From: Pseudanabaena frigida
GTDB lineage: Bacteria > Cyanobacteriota > Cyanobacteriia > Pseudanabaenales > Pseudanabaenaceae
Reading direction: 5' to 3'
Assembly (NCBI GenBank): GCA_003242085.1
Contig: QBML01000036.1
Location: 1-57,514 of the forward strand
DNA length: 57,514 bases
Made by a program: the position numbers and the translations under genes
The notes under the pieces: model-generated
Databases searched by the model: none
Seen by the model: only the letters and a program-made list of their open reading frames with translations
Told to the model about the DNA's origin: nothing
In this document: piece after piece, positions 1-7,382 of the stretch
How the letters are laid out: the number at the start of each line of letters is the position of its first letter
How positions within the stretch are numbered: the stretch's first letter is position 1

Positions 1-131
1 TCTTATATCTTTGGGTGGATGAATAAAATATTTAAATAAAGCATACTGATTATGTTAGTAAATAAGACATTAATTAATTTATTAATTTATAGTTTTTTAC
101 TAATTTATCAATACAAAAGAGGATATTAACT

Positions 132-359
132 ATGAGTTTACAAGAAAGAGCTAAAGCGGCTGCCAAAAATGTTGAAGGCAAGATTGAAGAAGCTGTTGGC
201 AATATCACTGGGGATACTGACAAACAAGCTGAGGGCAAAGCTAAACAGGTTGAAGCCAATGTTCGTAATGCATCAGAAGATGTAAAAGACAAGGCTAAAG
301 ATGTGGCTGATGCTGTAAAAGACAAGGCTAAAGATGTGGCTGATGCCTTAAAGAAATAA
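132..359 (+). CDS. CsbD family stress-response protein
   Basis: A 75-residue, Ala/Lys/Glu/Asp-rich, predicted all-helical cytosolic protein. Residues about 12-45 carry the CsbD signature (NVEGKIEEAVGNITGD, then KAKQVE). CsbD proteins are general-stress proteins of unknown mechanism. The C-terminal tail consists of two identical 11-residue units, VKDKAKDVADA, from a perfect 33-bp tandem duplication (281-313 and 314-346), giving it a LEA-like character. The ATG follows a purine-rich AGAGG site. A hairpin at 420-456 ends the unit. The next gene encodes a second CsbD-type protein, so this is a local stress cluster. Confidence 0.93.
   Translation: MSLQERAKAAAKNVEGKIEEAVGNITGDTDKQAEGKAKQVEANVRNASEDVKDKAKDVADAVKDKAKDVADALKK
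281..346 (+). repeat. 33-bp perfect tandem duplication inside csbD
   Basis: Two adjacent identical 33-bp units, starting tgtaaaagacaaggct, encode the 11-mer VKDKAKDVADA twice. The identity at DNA level points to a recent duplication. Confidence 0.9.
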
Positions 360-419
360 TACTAAAAGTATTAAAGAAAAAATTGATTAGTTTTACAATA
401 AATTAGTTAATTTTAAATT

Positions 420-456
420 TTTCGAGACAGTTTTATCTGATAAAACTGTCTCGAAA
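420..456 (+). terminator. Hairpin after the first csbD gene
   Basis: Perfect arms tttcgagacagtttta and taaaactgtctcgaaa around a 5-nt loop (tctga). It lies 60 bp past the stop codon in an otherwise AT-rich gap. Likely an intrinsic terminator. Confidence 0.6.
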
Positions 457-557
457 TTCTAAATTTTGCTGTTGATTATTGTAATAAAAATTAGCCTTTA
501 ATTGGTTATTTTAGATAATCAAAACCTTACCCAATTTTTAATTTCCTGGAAGCTACA

Positions 558-1043
558 ATGATTGCTCAAATTTACAGATCGTTACTAACTGTTAGTCTGA
601 TTTCTTTGTTCTCATTTACCTTAGTCCTTGGGCTAGATGTCGATCATGCTTGGGCAAAAAATCCGCTTACGCAGCTAGTTAATTCTTTCAACGCTCCGAT
701 CGCTACAGTTGAGAAGGTAAAAGCCACTACTAGAGGTCTTGAAGGTAAAGTTCAAGAAGAAATCGGTAATATAACGGGCGATCGCAAAGATCGATTAGCT
801 GGCGTGGCGAAACAGGTAGAAGCTAGCGTTCGGAATAATGTTGAAAATGTCAAAGAAAGTGTGAAGTTGCCAGAGCGCATTCAATCGATCAACAAAAATA
901 TTGAAGGTAAAGCTCAAGAAACAATGGGAAATATAACGGGCGATCGCCAAGATCGAGTTGCTGGCAAGGCAAAACAAGTTGAGTCAAAGACCCGTAACTT
1001 GATTGAAGATGCCAAAGATAAAGTCAAAGAAATATTCCAGTAG
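558..1043 (+). CDS. Exported protein with two CsbD repeats
   Basis: 161 residues. Residues 1-34 look like a Sec signal peptide: a basic start, a hydrophobic core (SLISLFSFTLVLGL) and an AWA-K cleavage site. The mature part holds two CsbD units, at about 58-95 and 104-150, each with EGK...GNITGDR and a following AKQVE. CsbD proteins are normally single-domain and cytosolic, so a secreted tandem version is unusual. Both repeats contain a HIP1 octamer at the same place (ggGCGATCGC), so they probably arose by internal duplication. The ATG follows a GGAAG site. Function is unknown; a periplasmic or thylakoid-lumen stress role is inference. Confidence 0.85.
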   Translation: MIAQIYRSLLTVSLISLFSFTLVLGLDVDHAWAKNPLTQLVNSFNAPIATVEKVKATTRGLEGKVQEEIGNITGDRKDRLAGVAKQVEASVRNNVENVKESVKLPERIQSINKNIEGKAQETMGNITGDRQDRVAGKAKQVESKTRNLIEDAKDKVKEIFQ

Positions 1044-1188
1044 AAGTGATTTTGAGTAAGAGCTAGTCTCTACTTAACTCCTATTGAAATGTAGAAATCT
1101 CCTTGAATGGGACATAGGAGATTGAGAGATTCTCAAATGTTTGCGACGAAAAAGCTTCTTAACTTAATGTACGAAAGGATATAAATAT

Positions 1189-1434
1189 ATGAATTTTATT
1201 TGGTTTATTTTGATTGGCTTAGCTGCTGGTTGGCTGGCAGGACAACTCGTAAGAGGTGGTGGATTTGGACTGGGAGGCGACATCATTGTCGGTGTAATTG
1301 GTGCATTGCTTGGTGGTTTTCTATTTACCACTTTCGGTGTATCCACAGGTGGCGGATTACTCGGCAGTCTAATCGTGGCAACGATAGGAGCAGTTGTACT
1401 TCTAGTCGGTTTGCGACTCATCAAGTCAGCTTAA
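1189..1434 (+). CDS. GlsB/YeaQ/YmgE family stress-response membrane protein
   Basis: 81 residues, Gly-rich, with three predicted membrane helices (residues about 4-20, 28-48 and 56-76). The pattern LAAGWLAGQLVRGGGFGLGGDIIVGVIGALLG splits into the family's GWLAG and GD-IVG motifs. This family, also called transglycosylase-associated, consists of small inner-membrane proteins induced by stress; biochemical activity is not established. The ATG follows a GAAAGGA site. It sits between a CsbD-type gene and a small membrane-anchored protein, which supports a stress regulon. Confidence 0.92.
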   Translation: MNFIWFILIGLAAGWLAGQLVRGGGFGLGGDIIVGVIGALLGGFLFTTFGVSTGGGLLGSLIVATIGAVVLLVGLRLIKSA

Positions 1435-1513
1435 TTAGCTATTACAGGCAACACACAAAATTGTTTGTACTAGTTCTACGTAACCAATTGACAATTAAAT
1501 AAAGGTAAAAATC

Positions 1514-2002
1514 ATGTCTGATGAAATCGATAGAGAAATTACAACAAAGAAGGTTACCTCGCGTTCAAACACTCCTGTGAATGGATATGAAGTATCCGAG
1601 CAACGGACTTCCAACGTGAGTGATGGGAATGGTGCTAATGGATTAATACTTGGTGTTTTACTAGCTTTGGCTGTAGGTGGTGGAGCAATTGCCTATTTCA
1701 TGAACAATCGCCCAGTTCCTGCACAAATTTTAGTTCCTGGCGCAACTAATACTGTGAAAGAGAACAAATCAACAGTGATTGAGCGAAATAATACAACAAC
1801 AAAAGAAACTAATCCTGCAACTCCTCAACCTACGCCCACGGTGGATGTTAATATTCCCGTGACCATCACCCAGCCACCTTCAGCGCCAGTTCCCGAACCA
1901 AGAGCAACTGTGACGGTACAGCCAATAGTTCCAGTCCCTGCTCCAAAAGCAACAACCCAACCGCAAGCAACTCCATCTCCTAGTACGGGTGCTAATAATT
2001 AA
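1514..2002 (+). CDS. Hypothetical single-pass membrane protein with Pro/Thr-rich tail
   Basis: 162 residues. A charged N-terminus (1-43) is followed by one membrane helix at about 44-64 (LILGVLLALAVGGGAIAYF), then a long low-complexity tail rich in Pro, Thr, Val and Ala that should be extracytoplasmic. I recognise no catalytic domain. An AAAGG site precedes the ATG. It is the last gene of the stress cluster and is followed by a perfect hairpin. The tail could span or contact the cell wall, but that is inference from composition. Confidence 0.75.
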   Translation: MSDEIDREITTKKVTSRSNTPVNGYEVSEQRTSNVSDGNGANGLILGVLLALAVGGGAIAYFMNNRPVPAQILVPGATNTVKENKSTVIERNNTTTKETNPATPQPTPTVDVNIPVTITQPPSAPVPEPRATVTVQPIVPVPAPKATTQPQATPSPSTGANN

Positions 2003-2010
2003 ACTATAGA

Positions 2011-2043
2011 GATTTTCATTGTGCCGTAGGCACAATGAAAATC
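2011..2043 (+). terminator. Perfect hairpin after the stress cluster
   Basis: Arms gattttcattgtgcc and ggcacaatgaaaatc with a 3-nt loop (gta), 8 bp past the stop codon. Likely terminator. Confidence 0.7.
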
Positions 2044-2122
2044 TAAAAACCTTACTGAGATTGATTTTTTATTTTTAAATGATTGTTTACTCATTTAAAA
2101 ATCGCTATAGTTAGGTAGTAAT

Positions 2123-2171
2123 AAAAAAGCAGTTAAGTGCCTCGCAGCGCGAGGCACTTAACTGCTTTTTT
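2123..2171. terminator. Long perfect hairpin between convergent genes
   Basis: Twenty-two-bp arms with outer A6/T6 tracts and the core gcagttaagtgcctcg around a 5-nt apex (cagcg). It lies immediately past the stop of the hydrolase gene on the minus strand and works as a terminator in both directions. Confidence 0.8.
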
Positions 2172-2175
2172 ACGA

Positions 2176-3069
2176 TTATATAGTTGCAAACTTTAGCAAA
2201 ATATCATTAACTATATCGGGTACTTCATCCTGTGGACAATGCCCAGCATTAGGAATATCAATAAATTCCTTAACACAAGCAAATTTGGTAAAAGATTTGC
2301 GCCCCAATTCTATCGGCTCCCAAGGATCGCGATCGCCCCACAGCACGATCGCTTCGCAGGGCAAAATCTCTAGCAAATCTTCAGGTCTTGACCCCTGTGA
2401 ATAACGCACAAAAGCCATAAACACATCAACAGCATTGGGGTTTTGGGCTGGCTTCAGCAATATTTCGATTAGTTCATCGGTGATCGCACTGCGATCGATA
2501 TAGGCTTGGGATAAAATCTGTCCGATCGCTCTCCGATTACGCACCCGATCGAAAAATATTTTAGCGATCTCCCTTACGCCCAAAATATTTTGCACCGTTT
2601 TTACACCTATCCGTTTCAGCCAAGGCATATCTAACTGATTTTGTTCTTGCAATAACCGCAGTGAGCAATTAATTAGTACGGTCTTTACGACTATTTCAGG
2701 TGCATAGATCGCCGCTTGCATTGCCACTATAGCTCCTATAGAGTTACCCACCAATATGGCGCGATCTCCTACTATCTCCCGCACAAAATCAGCAATTTGC
2801 TCTCCCCAAGTCTCAAAGGTATAGGCTAATTCACTAGGTTTAGGTTGTGCTGAAGAACCGAAACCAATCAAATCAATCGCATAAACTCTATTACTCTGTG
2901 CCAAGACTGGGATATTTTTCCGCCAATGTCCCACTGATGCACCGAATCCATGAATTAAGACAATCGCAGGCCGATCCAAATTTTTGTCTAATCCTTCTGC
3001 ACAATAGCCAATCTCATAACCGTGCCACGTCCAAAAGCGATCGGCAAATTTACGATAATCAAAAACCAT
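2176..3069 (-). CDS. Alpha/beta hydrolase fold protein
   Basis: 297 residues with a classic alpha/beta hydrolase layout: oxyanion-hole motif HGFGASVGHW (about 39-49), nucleophile elbow GNSIGA (Ser about 110), acid WGDRDPWEP (about 245) and catalytic His in NAGHCPQDE (about 274). The size and spacing fit soluble cytosolic esterases or C-C bond hydrolases common in cyanobacteria. The substrate cannot be read from sequence. It is a single gene convergent with the stress cluster and separated from it by a bidirectional terminator. Confidence 0.88.
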   Translation of the reverse strand: MVFDYRKFADRFWTWHGYEIGYCAEGLDKNLDRPAIVLIHGFGASVGHWRKNIPVLAQSNRVYAIDLIGFGSSAQPKPSELAYTFETWGEQIADFVREIVGDRAILVGNSIGAIVAMQAAIYAPEIVVKTVLINCSLRLLQEQNQLDMPWLKRIGVKTVQNILGVREIAKIFFDRVRNRRAIGQILSQAYIDRSAITDELIEILLKPAQNPNAVDVFMAFVRYSQGSRPEDLLEILPCEAIVLWGDRDPWEPIELGRKSFTKFACVKEFIDIPNAGHCPQDEVPDIVNDILLKFATI

Positions 3070-3165
3070 TGAGATAACTTAATTTTAAAGCTAGAGAGAA
3101 ACGTAGCAATTCTCATTATGAAGCAGATTTCTTAGATTTCAACGTCTTAGGTGCTTAAATCAACA

Positions 3166-3217
3166 AAATATGCTTTTGGAAAGCCATGCGGAAGCTGTCT
3201 TTCCAAAAGCATATTTT
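3166..3217. repeat. Hairpin with 18-19-bp arms upstream of the hydrolase gene
   Basis: Arms aaatatgcttttggaaag and ctttccaaaagcatattt with a 15-nt loop. It lies between two divergent genes, so it is not a plain terminator for either. It may end a transcript that starts inside the gap. Confidence 0.6.
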
Positions 3218-3392
3218 TGCAATGAGAACCGCTGAGAGAAACGAAAATTTGCGATGGTTCTTTCTTAGTAAAGGTAAACTTATATGAAGCAATTAGAACT
3301 AGCTAATTTCGCCTATCCTATCATTGACTAGAGGTTAGCCTCTTGTAATTTTATTTAGCTTATTTAGCCTTAAACTCGTTGTACCGTAATTT

Positions 3393-3415
3393 TCACATTG
3401 ACTTATACAATGTGA
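3393..3415 (+). promoter_or_regulatory. Possible operator upstream of cpcG
   Basis: An inverted repeat tcacattg-N7-caatgtga, about 125 bp before the cpcG start. A TTGACT -35-like hexamer (3398-3403) overlaps it. No well-spaced -10 element is evident (TACAAT lies 21 bp downstream), so this is a weak call. Confidence 0.22.
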
Positions 3416-3539
3416 GAACCGCAATACAATATAAATTTAGGTTTTACAAATTTTAAATTGTCTACAACAACTTAAAATTTGTAATGGATTTAAAAATAAG
3501 TATTTTAGAACTTTTCGATAATTTTTTGGAGATTTAAAC

Positions 3540-4289
3540 GTGGCTCTTCCTTTGTTGAATTACGCTCCAGCATCGCAAAACACTCGCGTAGCTGGCTTTA
3601 CAGTCGGTAGTGACAACACACCTCGCATCTACACTACTGCAAACCTACTCTCTGGCAGCGAGCTAGATGATTTGATCGAAGCTGCCTATCGTCAAATTTT
3701 CTTTCATGCTTTTGCTGCAGATCGTGAAAAATTTCTAGAATCACAATTGCGTTCTGGCAATATTTCGGTTAGACAGTTCGTTCGCGGACTAGTTCTATCT
3801 AATACCTACAGATCAAGTTTTTACGAAAAGAACAGTAACTATCGCTTCGTAGAGCAAACTGTGCAGCGCGTTCTTGGTCGTGATGTATACAGCGAACGTG
3901 AAAAAATTACATGGTCGATCGTAGTTGCAACTAAAGGGATCGAAGGTTTCATCGACGCTCTTCTTAACAGCGAAGAATATCTTGAAGCTTTTGGTGATGA
4001 CACGCTACCTTACCAACGTCGTCGTATTTTACCCAGCCAAGCAGTTGGAGAAGTGCCTTTTAACCTCAAGTCTCCTCGCTACGATGCTTACTATCGTGCA
4101 CAGTTAGGATTCCCTCAACTTATCTGGCAAAATTCTGTCCGCAGCTATGTGGTTACCGACAGAAAGCCACAAACAGGCGATCCAGCATTGTTCTTGAATA
4201 TGGCACGTAGTATTAGTACTGCTCCTGCTAACTCAATTCCAGTATCTGCTCAAAATCTCGACTACGAACGTCTTGTTCCTCGTCGTTAA
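3540..4289 (+). CDS. cpcG: Phycobilisome rod-core linker polypeptide CpcG
   Basis: 249 residues. The N-terminus [17 protein letters not shown] and the following PBS-linker domain (about 18-180, with [15 protein letters not shown] and [10 protein letters not shown]) are diagnostic of CpcG, which attaches phycocyanin rods to the allophycocyanin core. The C-terminus ([19 protein letters not shown]) has no hydrophobic helix. It is therefore the CpcG1-type core-attached linker and not the membrane-anchored CpcL type. The start is GTG, preceded by TTGGAG at good spacing and supported by the conserved N-terminus. The lyase gene cpcS follows after a terminator. It is located outside any cpcBA operon in this window. 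Confidence 0.96.
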   Translation: MALPLLNYAPASQNTRVAGFTVGSDNTPRIYTTANLLSGSELDDLIEAAYRQIFFHAFAADREKFLESQLRSGNISVRQFVRGLVLSNTYRSSFYEKNSNYRFVEQTVQRVLGRDVYSEREKITWSIVVATKGIEGFIDALLNSEEYLEAFGDDTLPYQRRRILPSQAVGEVPFNLKSPRYDAYYRAQLGFPQLIWQNSVRSYVVTDRKPQTGDPALFLNMARSISTAPANSIPVSAQNLDYERLVPRR

Positions 4290-4347
4290 ATCTAGCTTTA
4301 AAGGGTAAGTTGCTTAAAACAGAACTTTATTTGCCCTTGAAGTTCAG

Positions 4348-4385
4348 AAAGCAAAGGGGAGGCGCTTCGCGCCCCCCCTTTGCTT
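4348..4385 (+). terminator. GC-rich hairpin after cpcG
   Basis: Arms aaagcaaagggg and ccccctttgcttt enclose an inner ggcgc-ttcg-cgcc helix with a TTCG tetraloop. It lies 60 bp past the cpcG stop and likely ends or attenuates transcription before cpcS. Confidence 0.7.
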
Positions 4386-4458
4386 TGATTGCAAATTGCT
4401 ATAAGATTTGAGTCAAAATTTACTAAAGTTTACTAGCCCCTTCTTCACTTTGTCGTTA

Positions 4459-4980
4459 ATGGATATTCATCAATTTCTCGAACTCTTTGTCGGTCGCTGG
4501 CGATCGCAACGTAGCGATCATCAATTTGGAGAGGGGAATGGCAGTGATGCCAGATCTTTGATTGAGATTACAGCCTTAGAGCTTGACGATCCCGAATTAA
4601 TTGCTATTTGCGAAAAGCATGATGTCGATCCCAATTTAGCAATTCACCCTATGAAGTTTTCATGGGAAGAAGAATCTTTGAGTAGTAACAAACCTAAAGG
4701 TAATGTCCTATTTGTGCCGATTCCAAATGATGTTGCTACACCTCAAAAGGGATCGATCTTAAGCGGTCAAAATAAAGGTCTGTATGAGCTTGGTAGCGAT
4801 GAATCGCTAGCAATCCAGACGCTTACAGCTCAAGGTGCGATCGAAGAGCGGATTTGGTATGGTAACCCTAACTTGCGATTTCGCGTTGCAACCTTACTGC
4901 AAAAGAATAATTCGCAAGATCCTCGAGTCCAACGTTCAACTTTTTATTCTGAGATTAGAAGCGCCATGCCCAAGGCTTAA
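4459..4980 (+). CDS. cpcS: Phycobiliprotein lyase, CpcS/CpeS family
   Basis: 173 residues. The N-terminal MDIHQFLELFVGRWRSQRS is the hallmark of CpcS-type bilin lyases, which attach phycocyanobilin to Cys-82/84 of phycobiliproteins. The lipocalin-like barrel is indicated by MKFSWEEES and by RIWYGNPNLRFRVATL near the end. An upstream in-frame TTG at 4408 would add 17 residues, but the conserved N-terminus places the start at ATG 4459. It follows cpcG on the same strand, consistent with phycobilisome assembly. Confidence 0.92.
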   Translation: MDIHQFLELFVGRWRSQRSDHQFGEGNGSDARSLIEITALELDDPELIAICEKHDVDPNLAIHPMKFSWEEESLSSNKPKGNVLFVPIPNDVATPQKGSILSGQNKGLYELGSDESLAIQTLTAQGAIEERIWYGNPNLRFRVATLLQKNNSQDPRVQRSTFYSEIRSAMPKA

Positions 4981-5037
4981 CGAATCTAAGGATTATTAGC
5001 CGTAACAAGAACAAGAGCCGCCCATAATTTGAGGGGT

Positions 5038-5142
5038 TTAGCTTTTTAAGAAATGTGCAATTAATGTACAGACTTCTAAGCCGATAAAACTTGCCAATAA
5101 GACAAAAACTGCAATATTTAAACCAGCCTTAATTTTTTCCAT
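5038..5142 (-). CDS. Possible 34-residue single-helix membrane peptide
   Basis: Reads MEKIKAGLNIAVFVLLASF then IGLEVCTLIAHFLKS. It has a short charged start, one hydrophobic helix of about 22 residues and a basic end, the architecture of small photosynthetic or respiratory membrane subunits. I cannot match it to a known subunit (Psb, Pet, Psa or Ndh small proteins). The ribosome site is weak. AT-rich DNA readily gives hydrophobic chance frames, so confidence is low. It fills part of an otherwise empty 415-bp gap (4981-5395). Confidence 0.3.
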   Translation of the reverse strand: MEKIKAGLNIAVFVLLASFIGLEVCTLIAHFLKS

Positions 5143-5395
5143 TTTTATAGCCTAATTGAAGAGAATAGATAAAAGTTACTTAGTTTGTGTGCTCCATTTT
5201 TGTGCAAACCTAGAAAAAAATGGAGAATTAAGTATCTAATTTGTAACTTTCTGGATTTTATATTTTAACTGCACTGGCGATTGCTGTATTTAAATGCTTA
5301 AATAAACCAATTAATTTAGACTAGATAAAAATATGACTTTATCTAGTTGAGTTAAACTTAACCATTATTACATTCAAGTGTGGGGATGTACTGCT

Positions 5396-6460
5396 GTGAA
5401 TTGGCTCAAAGGGTTTAGTATTTTAGGAACTTTTGCTATTGCTTCATTGACGATCGCTCAATCGGCATCAGCAAATTTTGTGATTTTTGTCTCAGGTAAT
5501 GACGCTGCAACATTACAAAGAGTTCGATCTATATCACCAACTGCATTTAGGACAAAAATTAATGACCAACCTGTGATTCAAGCAGGTACGTTTAATTCTG
5601 AGGCTAGTGCTGATAGCATGGCGATCGCACTACAACAGTCGGGATTGGCAGCTCAAAAATATTTCAGAACATCAGGCGGAAAGGAAAGTACTGTACAAGT
5701 TCCTTTTTCTGAGACGACTACAACTACTACAGCTTTACCTAACCCACAGCAAGTTGTTATTCAACAGGCTCCTAGTTCTCAGCCTGTAGGTATCCAGACA
5801 GAATCTCAGCCGCAAGTTTTTACGACTGTACCTCAACAAAACATAGCCTATACAAGTAATCAATACCAGCAGATTTCAACTAATGCTGTGATCCCACAAG
5901 TTCAAACCCAGCAAGTACTCGTCCCACGCTGGCAACAGGTACTAGTTCCAGAGACTCGTCAGGTTATGACCCAGACAGTCGTACCTCAAACGCAGATTGT
6001 CCCAACTGGCTATGTGCAATCATCTGCTGTACAGCCGACAGCATACGTGCAGCCGACGACCTATGTGCAACCGACAACCACCTATGTGCAGCCACAGACA
6101 GGATTTATTCAATCGTCTTCGGTATTAGCCGCCCCAACTACCTATGACAACTCCATCGTTACTGCTAGCAATTACTCTAATGTAGCCTCCCAACCACTCT
6201 CTACTGGATTGAGTAACGATCAACTATTACCTCAAGCAACCCAAAATCCAAACTTTCGCTATGTTGCCGCTGTGCCAGCCAACTCAAATAACCAGTTTTT
6301 GTTGTCGCGGGTGCGCCAATATGTTCCTAATGCATTTTTAGCAAGTTCTGGACGTGGTACTTATATTCATGCGGGCGCATATCAAAGTCGTGACTCTGCG
6401 GAATCTGTGTCACGTTATCTGCGATCGCAAGGTGTTGACTCACGAGTTCTTTACTTCTAA
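5396..6460 (+). CDS. Secreted protein with duplicated SPOR-like end domains and Gln/Thr/Val linker
   Basis: 354 residues from GTG 5396, which has GGGG upstream and gives a clean signal peptide (MNWLKGFSILGTFAIASLTI, AxA site at SASA). An alternative GTG at 5378 adds six residues. After the signal come an N-terminal module (about 20-80) and a C-terminal one (about 290-354). They share a pattern: V...L.RVR...P.AF, then I.AG.(F/Y)....A-S....L...G, then YF. The IQAGTF and IHAGAY pieces resemble SPOR peptidoglycan-binding domains. The linker is low complexity with YVQPTTYVQPTT repeats. Likely an envelope protein. The five-codon leader and potB-like gene follow directly. Confidence 0.75.
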   Translation: MNWLKGFSILGTFAIASLTIAQSASANFVIFVSGNDAATLQRVRSISPTAFRTKINDQPVIQAGTFNSEASADSMAIALQQSGLAAQKYFRTSGGKESTVQVPFSETTTTTTALPNPQQVVIQQAPSSQPVGIQTESQPQVFTTVPQQNIAYTSNQYQQISTNAVIPQVQTQQVLVPRWQQVLVPETRQVMTQTVVPQTQIVPTGYVQSSAVQPTAYVQPTTYVQPTTTYVQPQTGFIQSSSVLAAPTTYDNSIVTASNYSNVASQPLSTGLSNDQLLPQATQNPNFRYVAAVPANSNNQFLLSRVRQYVPNAFLASSGRGTYIHAGAYQSRDSAESVSRYLRSQGVDSRVLYF

Positions 6461-6462
6461 AT

Positions 6463-6480
6463 ATGACTGGAAATAAATGA
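6463..6480 (+). promoter_or_regulatory. Five-codon leader ORF overlapping the permease start
   Basis: ATG-ACT-GGA-AAT-AAA-TGA encodes MTGNK. Its TGA overlaps the ATG of the permease in an ATGA junction. It arises from a 14-bp tandem duplication (atgactggaaataa at 6463-6476 and 6477-6490), so leader and permease both begin MTGN. It may couple or reduce translation. Confidence 0.4.
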
Positions 6481-7382
6481 CTGGAAATAACGCCTCAAAT
6501 AGCAACGCTTCCTCTGGCCATCGCTCAGGTCGCTACCTTAAATTTCTGGAACCTCTTGCTTTACTTTTCCCAAGTGGGTTTTGGCTAATTACGTTTCTGA
6601 TTATTCCCACAGTTTTTATCTTAATTCAGAGCCTTGTACCCCTTGGCAAAGCTGAGTTCAGTTTAGAAAACTATCAGAGAGTATTTGAGTACGTTGGCGG
6701 TAACTTTATCTACCTAACCGTAGTATGGCGATCGCTGCTCTACGCAACCATTACTACAGGGTTTTGTCTATTACTTGGCTTTCCTGTAGCTTATTGGTTA
6801 GCTGTGATTGCTCCTAAGCGATGGCGCAACATTCTATTGTTGCTATTTGTGCTGCCTCTATGGACTTCATCATTGCTACGCTCCTATGCATGGATTACGA
6901 TTTTGAGACCAACAGGCGTTTTAAATAGTTTTCTTAATTTAATTGGGTTATCAGGTATTAATGTCCTAAATAAAGCCGAGGGTGTAATTATCGGTATGGT
7001 TTATACCTACCTACCCTATATGGTTTTAGTCTTATATACCTCGCTCGAACGTCTCGATCTACGTTTGCTAGAGGCAGCGGCTGACCTCGGCGCTAATGCC
7101 AGACAGACTTTTTGGCAGATTACAGTTCCGCAAGTATCTTCAGGTATTATTGCGGGAACAGCGCTTGTGTCTATCTCTAGCTTTAGCGACTATATAAATC
7201 CTCAACTATTAGGTGGCCCAGGTAGCCGCACGATCGCTTCAATTATTGAGTTGCAATTTTTAGGTGCAAGTAGCAATCGCGGTTTTGGTTCGGCAATTAG
7301 CATGGTACTGATTCTGGCAGTAACGATTGCGATCGCACTATTAATCAAATATGGCGATCGGCGGGTGGTAAGTGATGGCTAG
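6477..7382 (+). CDS. potB: Spermidine/putrescine-type ABC transporter permease, PotB-like
   Basis: 301 residues with six predicted membrane helices. The cytoplasmic EAA loop, EAAADLGANARQTFWQITVP (about 198-217), contacts the ATPase. The N-terminal segment FWLITFLIIPTVFILIQSLVP is typical of PotB/PotH permeases. The gene overlaps the next permease by 8 bp, so the two are translated together and should form a heterodimeric channel. No ATPase (potA) or binding protein (potD) is next to them, so they must be encoded elsewhere. Substrate is inferred from family only: polyamine, or a related cation or small compound. Confidence 0.88.
   Translation: MTGNNASNSNASSGHRSGRYLKFLEPLALLFPSGFWLITFLIIPTVFILIQSLVPLGKAEFSLENYQRVFEYVGGNFIYLTVVWRSLLYATITTGFCLLLGFPVAYWLAVIAPKRWRNILLLLFVLPLWTSSLLRSYAWITILRPTGVLNSFLNLIGLSGINVLNKAEGVIIGMVYTYLPYMVLVLYTSLERLDLRLLEAAADLGANARQTFWQITVPQVSSGIIAGTALVSISSFSDYINPQLLGGPGSRTIASIIELQFLGASSNRGFGSAISMVLILAVTIAIALLIKYGDRRVVSDG

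Larger units (their letters stand above)
3070..3539. other. 470-bp divergent intergenic region upstream of cpcG
   Basis: No gene. It holds a hairpin (3166-3217), an 8-bp inverted repeat (3393-3415) and an AT-rich leader that ends in the cpcG ribosome site (TTGGAG, 3524-3530). The word GAGAACCGC occurs twice (near 3224 and 3413). Confidence 0.6.

Noticed and set aside
5396-6460. Upstream start GTG 5378
   Set aside because: It adds WGCTAV before a clean signal peptide; GTG 5396 with GGGG in front fits better, though either is possible.
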